A stretch of 13,819 bases of DNA, taken from Actinomycetota bacterium. GTDB taxonomy: Bacteria; Acidobacteriota; Blastocatellia; Chloracidobacteriales; Chloracidobacteriaceae. The notes under the pieces were generated by a model. That model made no database searches. It had not been told where the DNA came from and saw only the letters and a program-made list of their open reading frames with translations. Both the position numbers and the translations under genes were made by a program. The DNA lies in the NCBI GenBank assembly GCA_013298335.1, contig JAAFHI010000017.1, positions 1-13,819 on the forward strand. The letters run 5' to 3'. Position 1 is the stretch's first letter, and each line of letters starts with the position of its first letter. Of the stretch, positions 12,689 to 13,819 are shown in pieces.

Positions 12689-13000
12689 ATGAAGAAACTC
12701 ACGATGAAGATGATTGCGGCCGCTTCGTTCCTCGCGGCCATGTCGGTTCCGGTACTCGCGCAGGGCGCGGCTGAGGGTGCCAAGACCACGACCTACAAGA
12801 TCGGTTTCGGTGCGCTGGCCGTCGGCCTCGCGGCCATCGGCTGCGGCCTCGGCGACGGCAAGGCCATCGCGGCTGCCTGCGAAGGCACCGCGCGCAACCC
12901 CGGCGCGGGTCAGCGGATCTTCACGACCATGCTTATCGGTATGGTTCTGATCGAAACGCTCGTGCTTTTCACCTTCCTGGCTGCGCTCCAGGGCTACTAA
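12689..13000 (+). CDS. atpE: F0F1 ATP synthase subunit c with leader peptide and Asp in helix 1
   Basis: Ion-carrying rotor subunit, a two-helix hairpin that forms the c-ring. The 103-residue precursor begins with a basic and then hydrophobic signal-like segment (MKKLTMKMIAAASFLAAMSV, then PVLAQG), probably cleaved near A24-Q25. Helix 1 is about 38-62, the polar loop TARNPG matches the usual ARQP, and helix 2 holds the essential carboxylate E89 in GMVLIETLVLF. D56 in GLGDGKA lies 33 residues before E89 and 15 before the loop proline, exactly where Na+-type c subunits have Gln or Glu. T90 follows the glutamate, as Ser66 does in Ilyobacter. The ATG at 12689 has GGAGAA (12680-12685) after a T-rich stretch. 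A strong terminator follows, and no atpF is present. Confidence 0.95.
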   Translation: MKKLTMKMIAAASFLAAMSVPVLAQGAAEGAKTTTYKIGFGALAVGLAAIGCGLGDGKAIAAACEGTARNPGAGQRIFTTMLIGMVLIETLVLFTFLAALQGY

Positions 13001-13022
13001 ATGCAGGCGTTTTTCAGGTACG

Positions 13023-13065
13023 AAAAAGCGTCCGGGGTCACCTGACTCCGGACGCTTTTCTTTTG
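13023..13065 (+). terminator. Intrinsic terminator after atpE
   Basis: A perfect 12-base stem, 13024-13035 with 13048-13059 (AAAAGCGTCCGG and its complement), is extended by GTCA/TGAC inside and closes on a two-base loop. It is followed by TTTTCTTTT. It sits 23 bases after the atpE stop, so it ends the atp transcript. Confidence 0.93.
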
Positions 13066-13088
13066 TATGTAAGCGGACAAAAAAGAGA

Positions 13089-13117
13089 TTGACATGTAAA
13101 AAATCGTACTGTACCTT
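13089..13117 (+). promoter_or_regulatory. Candidate promoter for the cold-shock gene
   Basis: A perfect -35 TTGACA (13089-13094) is followed after 17 bases by TACCTT (13112-13117, three of six to TATAAT). It stands just after the atpE terminator and before the long csp leader, where a promoter is needed. Transcription would start near 13124. Confidence 0.55.
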
Positions 13118-13123
13118 CGGCCC

Positions 13124-13382
13124 GTCTCGCGTGAAGCAACCTTTCCTCGAAGCGTTTTTTCACACGACGGTTACTCACACATCACCTAACTTGATCAATT
13201 TCGCATCAGGCCGTCGGTCGGCTATCCCTTCAGCCGGACCGTGGGGAAATGTGTGCCGCGTTCAACTTAACCCGAACGATCGAGTGTCCGTCTCAGCAAC
13301 GTCGAGCAGACGTGTCTTTGCGCGACCGGTGGCGCTCACGCGCTGAATTTCAATGCACGTTTCTTTTTTTGGAGGAAGTACG
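13124..13382 (+). promoter_or_regulatory. Long structured 5' leader of the cold-shock mRNA
   Basis: This roughly 260-base stretch has no credible gene. CACACAT (13176-13182) pairs perfectly with ATGTGTG (13249-13255), enclosing a GC-rich hairpin 13215-13223 with 13232-13241 that has one bulged base. A CGTCT/AGACG pairing is possible nearer the gene. A T-rich stretch leads to the strong ribosome site GGAGGA at 13371-13376. Long leaders that refold at low temperature are known for E. coli cspA; a similar role here is inferred from length and position only. Confidence 0.45.
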
Positions 13383-13589
13383 ATGTCGAGAACAATAGGC
13401 AAAGTGAAATGGTTCAATAACAGCAAGGGCTACGGATTTATCGAAAATCCGGGCGGTAGTGATGTTTTCGTTCACTACTCGGCGATCAAGGAAGAAGGGT
13501 ACAAGTCCCTTGCCGAAGGACAGACTGTCGAATACGAAATCGTGAACGGTCCGAAGGGACCGCAAGCGGAGAACGTCACCAAAGCGTAA
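13383..13589 (+). CDS. Cold-shock protein (CspA family)
   Basis: A 68-residue single cold-shock domain that binds single-stranded RNA or DNA and melts mRNA secondary structure. The two RNA-binding motifs are intact: KGYGFI (residues 15-20, RNP1) and VFVHY (28-32, RNP2), with the typical start GKVKWFN and end GPQAENV. The start at 13383 is set by GGAGGA six bases upstream; an in-frame ATG at 13353 would add ten unsupported residues and include that ribosome site. It is a single-gene unit with its own candidate promoter, long leader and terminator. Which csp paralogue it is cannot be told, and cold induction is not shown by the coding sequence itself. Confidence 0.95.
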   Translation: MSRTIGKVKWFNNSKGYGFIENPGGSDVFVHYSAIKEEGYKSLAEGQTVEYEIVNGPKGPQAENVTKA

Positions 13590-13600
13590 CGATTTTTACA

Positions 13601-13664
13601 TTCGCGGTTTCGCGAACCATCCCGCCTTTGCCTTGCAACTCGCTTGCAGGGCATTTTTCTTTTG
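13601..13664 (+). terminator. Intrinsic terminator after the cold-shock gene
   Basis: The main stem is 13629-13638 with 13644-13653 (ten pairs including one G-U, loop CTCGC), followed by TTTTTCTTTT. A smaller perfect hairpin, TTCGCG/CGCGAA (13601-13606 with 13611-13616), precedes it 11 bases after the stop codon. Confidence 0.92.
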
Positions 13665-13670
13665 GGGAAG

Positions 13671-13819
13671 GGATCAGGCAACAGGGGTCGGGGATCAGGG
13701 AAAGAGAAGAAAGGGAACAGGAATCAGGGATCGGGAATCAGGTAAGAAAAAGCAGGCAACGTGCATTTTTTGCTTGACGGATCCCGTAGAAAAGCGACCC
13801 TGATCCCTGATCCCTGATC
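13671..13819. repeat. GGATCAGG-type repeat array, inverted, running off the window
   Basis: Words such as GGGATCAGG and GGAATCAGG recur from 13671 to 13743 on one strand, and CCCTGATC is repeated three times at 13798-13819 in the opposite sense. Segments 13722-13743 and 13798-13819 match as reverse complements at about 18 of 22 positions. The array continues past the window end, and no gene is visible in it. Confidence 0.7.

Noticed and set aside
12459..12692. 77-codon frame before atpE
   Set aside because: Made partly of repeat sequence, Arg/Pro-rich, and overlaps the atpE start without a ribosome site.
13089..13346. 85-codon frame in the csp leader
   Set aside because: It starts on TTG inside the candidate -35 box, has no ribosome site, and its product resembles no family.
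13774..13803. TTGACG near the window end as a promoter
   Set aside because: No acceptable -10 hexamer at the right distance, and it lies within the repeat array.

Overview
This window of about 60% GC DNA is mostly energy-metabolism genes. It holds the distal half of a complex I (nuo) operon, a small block of stress or regulatory genes on the opposite strand, a partial F0 ATP synthase operon, and a cold-shock gene. The protein sequences and the abundant short inverted repeats in gene gaps suggest an Acidobacteriota-like bacterium, perhaps near Blastocatellia. That is an impression without database support, so the taxon should be treated as tentative.

Layout. Positions 2-8261 (+) carry nuoH (5' end missing), nuoJ, nuoK, nuoL, nuoM and nuoN. 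The usual nuoI between nuoH and nuoJ is absent. Positions 8352-10510 (-) carry a VOC/glyoxalase-fold protein, an AraC-type regulator and a DinB-family protein. They converge on nuoN and diverge from the atp genes. Positions 10602-13000 (+) carry an AtpZ/AtpI-like gene, an ATP synthase subunit I gene, atpB (subunit a), a 61-residue two-helix membrane ORF of unknown role, and atpE (subunit c). A strong terminator follows atpE, so b, delta, alpha, gamma, beta and epsilon must be encoded elsewhere. Positions 13089-13664 (+) hold a cold-shock gene with a candidate promoter about 290 bases upstream, a foldable leader and its own terminator.

How the genes work together. The Nuo proteins form the proton-pumping membrane arm (H quinone-site subunit, J/K small subunits, L/M/N antiporter-like pumps). 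The atp genes encode the rotor and stator membrane parts that use the ion gradient. The c subunit is notable: besides the usual helix-2 glutamate (E89) it has an aspartate (D56) exactly where Na+-type c subunits carry Gln (Ilyobacter) or Glu (Fusobacterium). This gives a candidate two-carboxylate ion site. It also has an N-terminal signal-like leader.

Non-coding structure. Most intergenic gaps hold a different short degenerate oligomer array (GATTTTCGATT, GGATGA, CAGTGG, TGTCGGGT, CACAAAGA, GGATCAGG), and most are arranged as long imperfect inverted repeats. Separate from these, positions 9833-9994 hold a 162-bp element with 31-bp terminal inverted repeats starting GTAA and a perfect 8-bp target duplication (AAAGACGG). 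This is a clear miniature transposable element, with ends like the IS66 family, inserted between dinB and the AraC gene.
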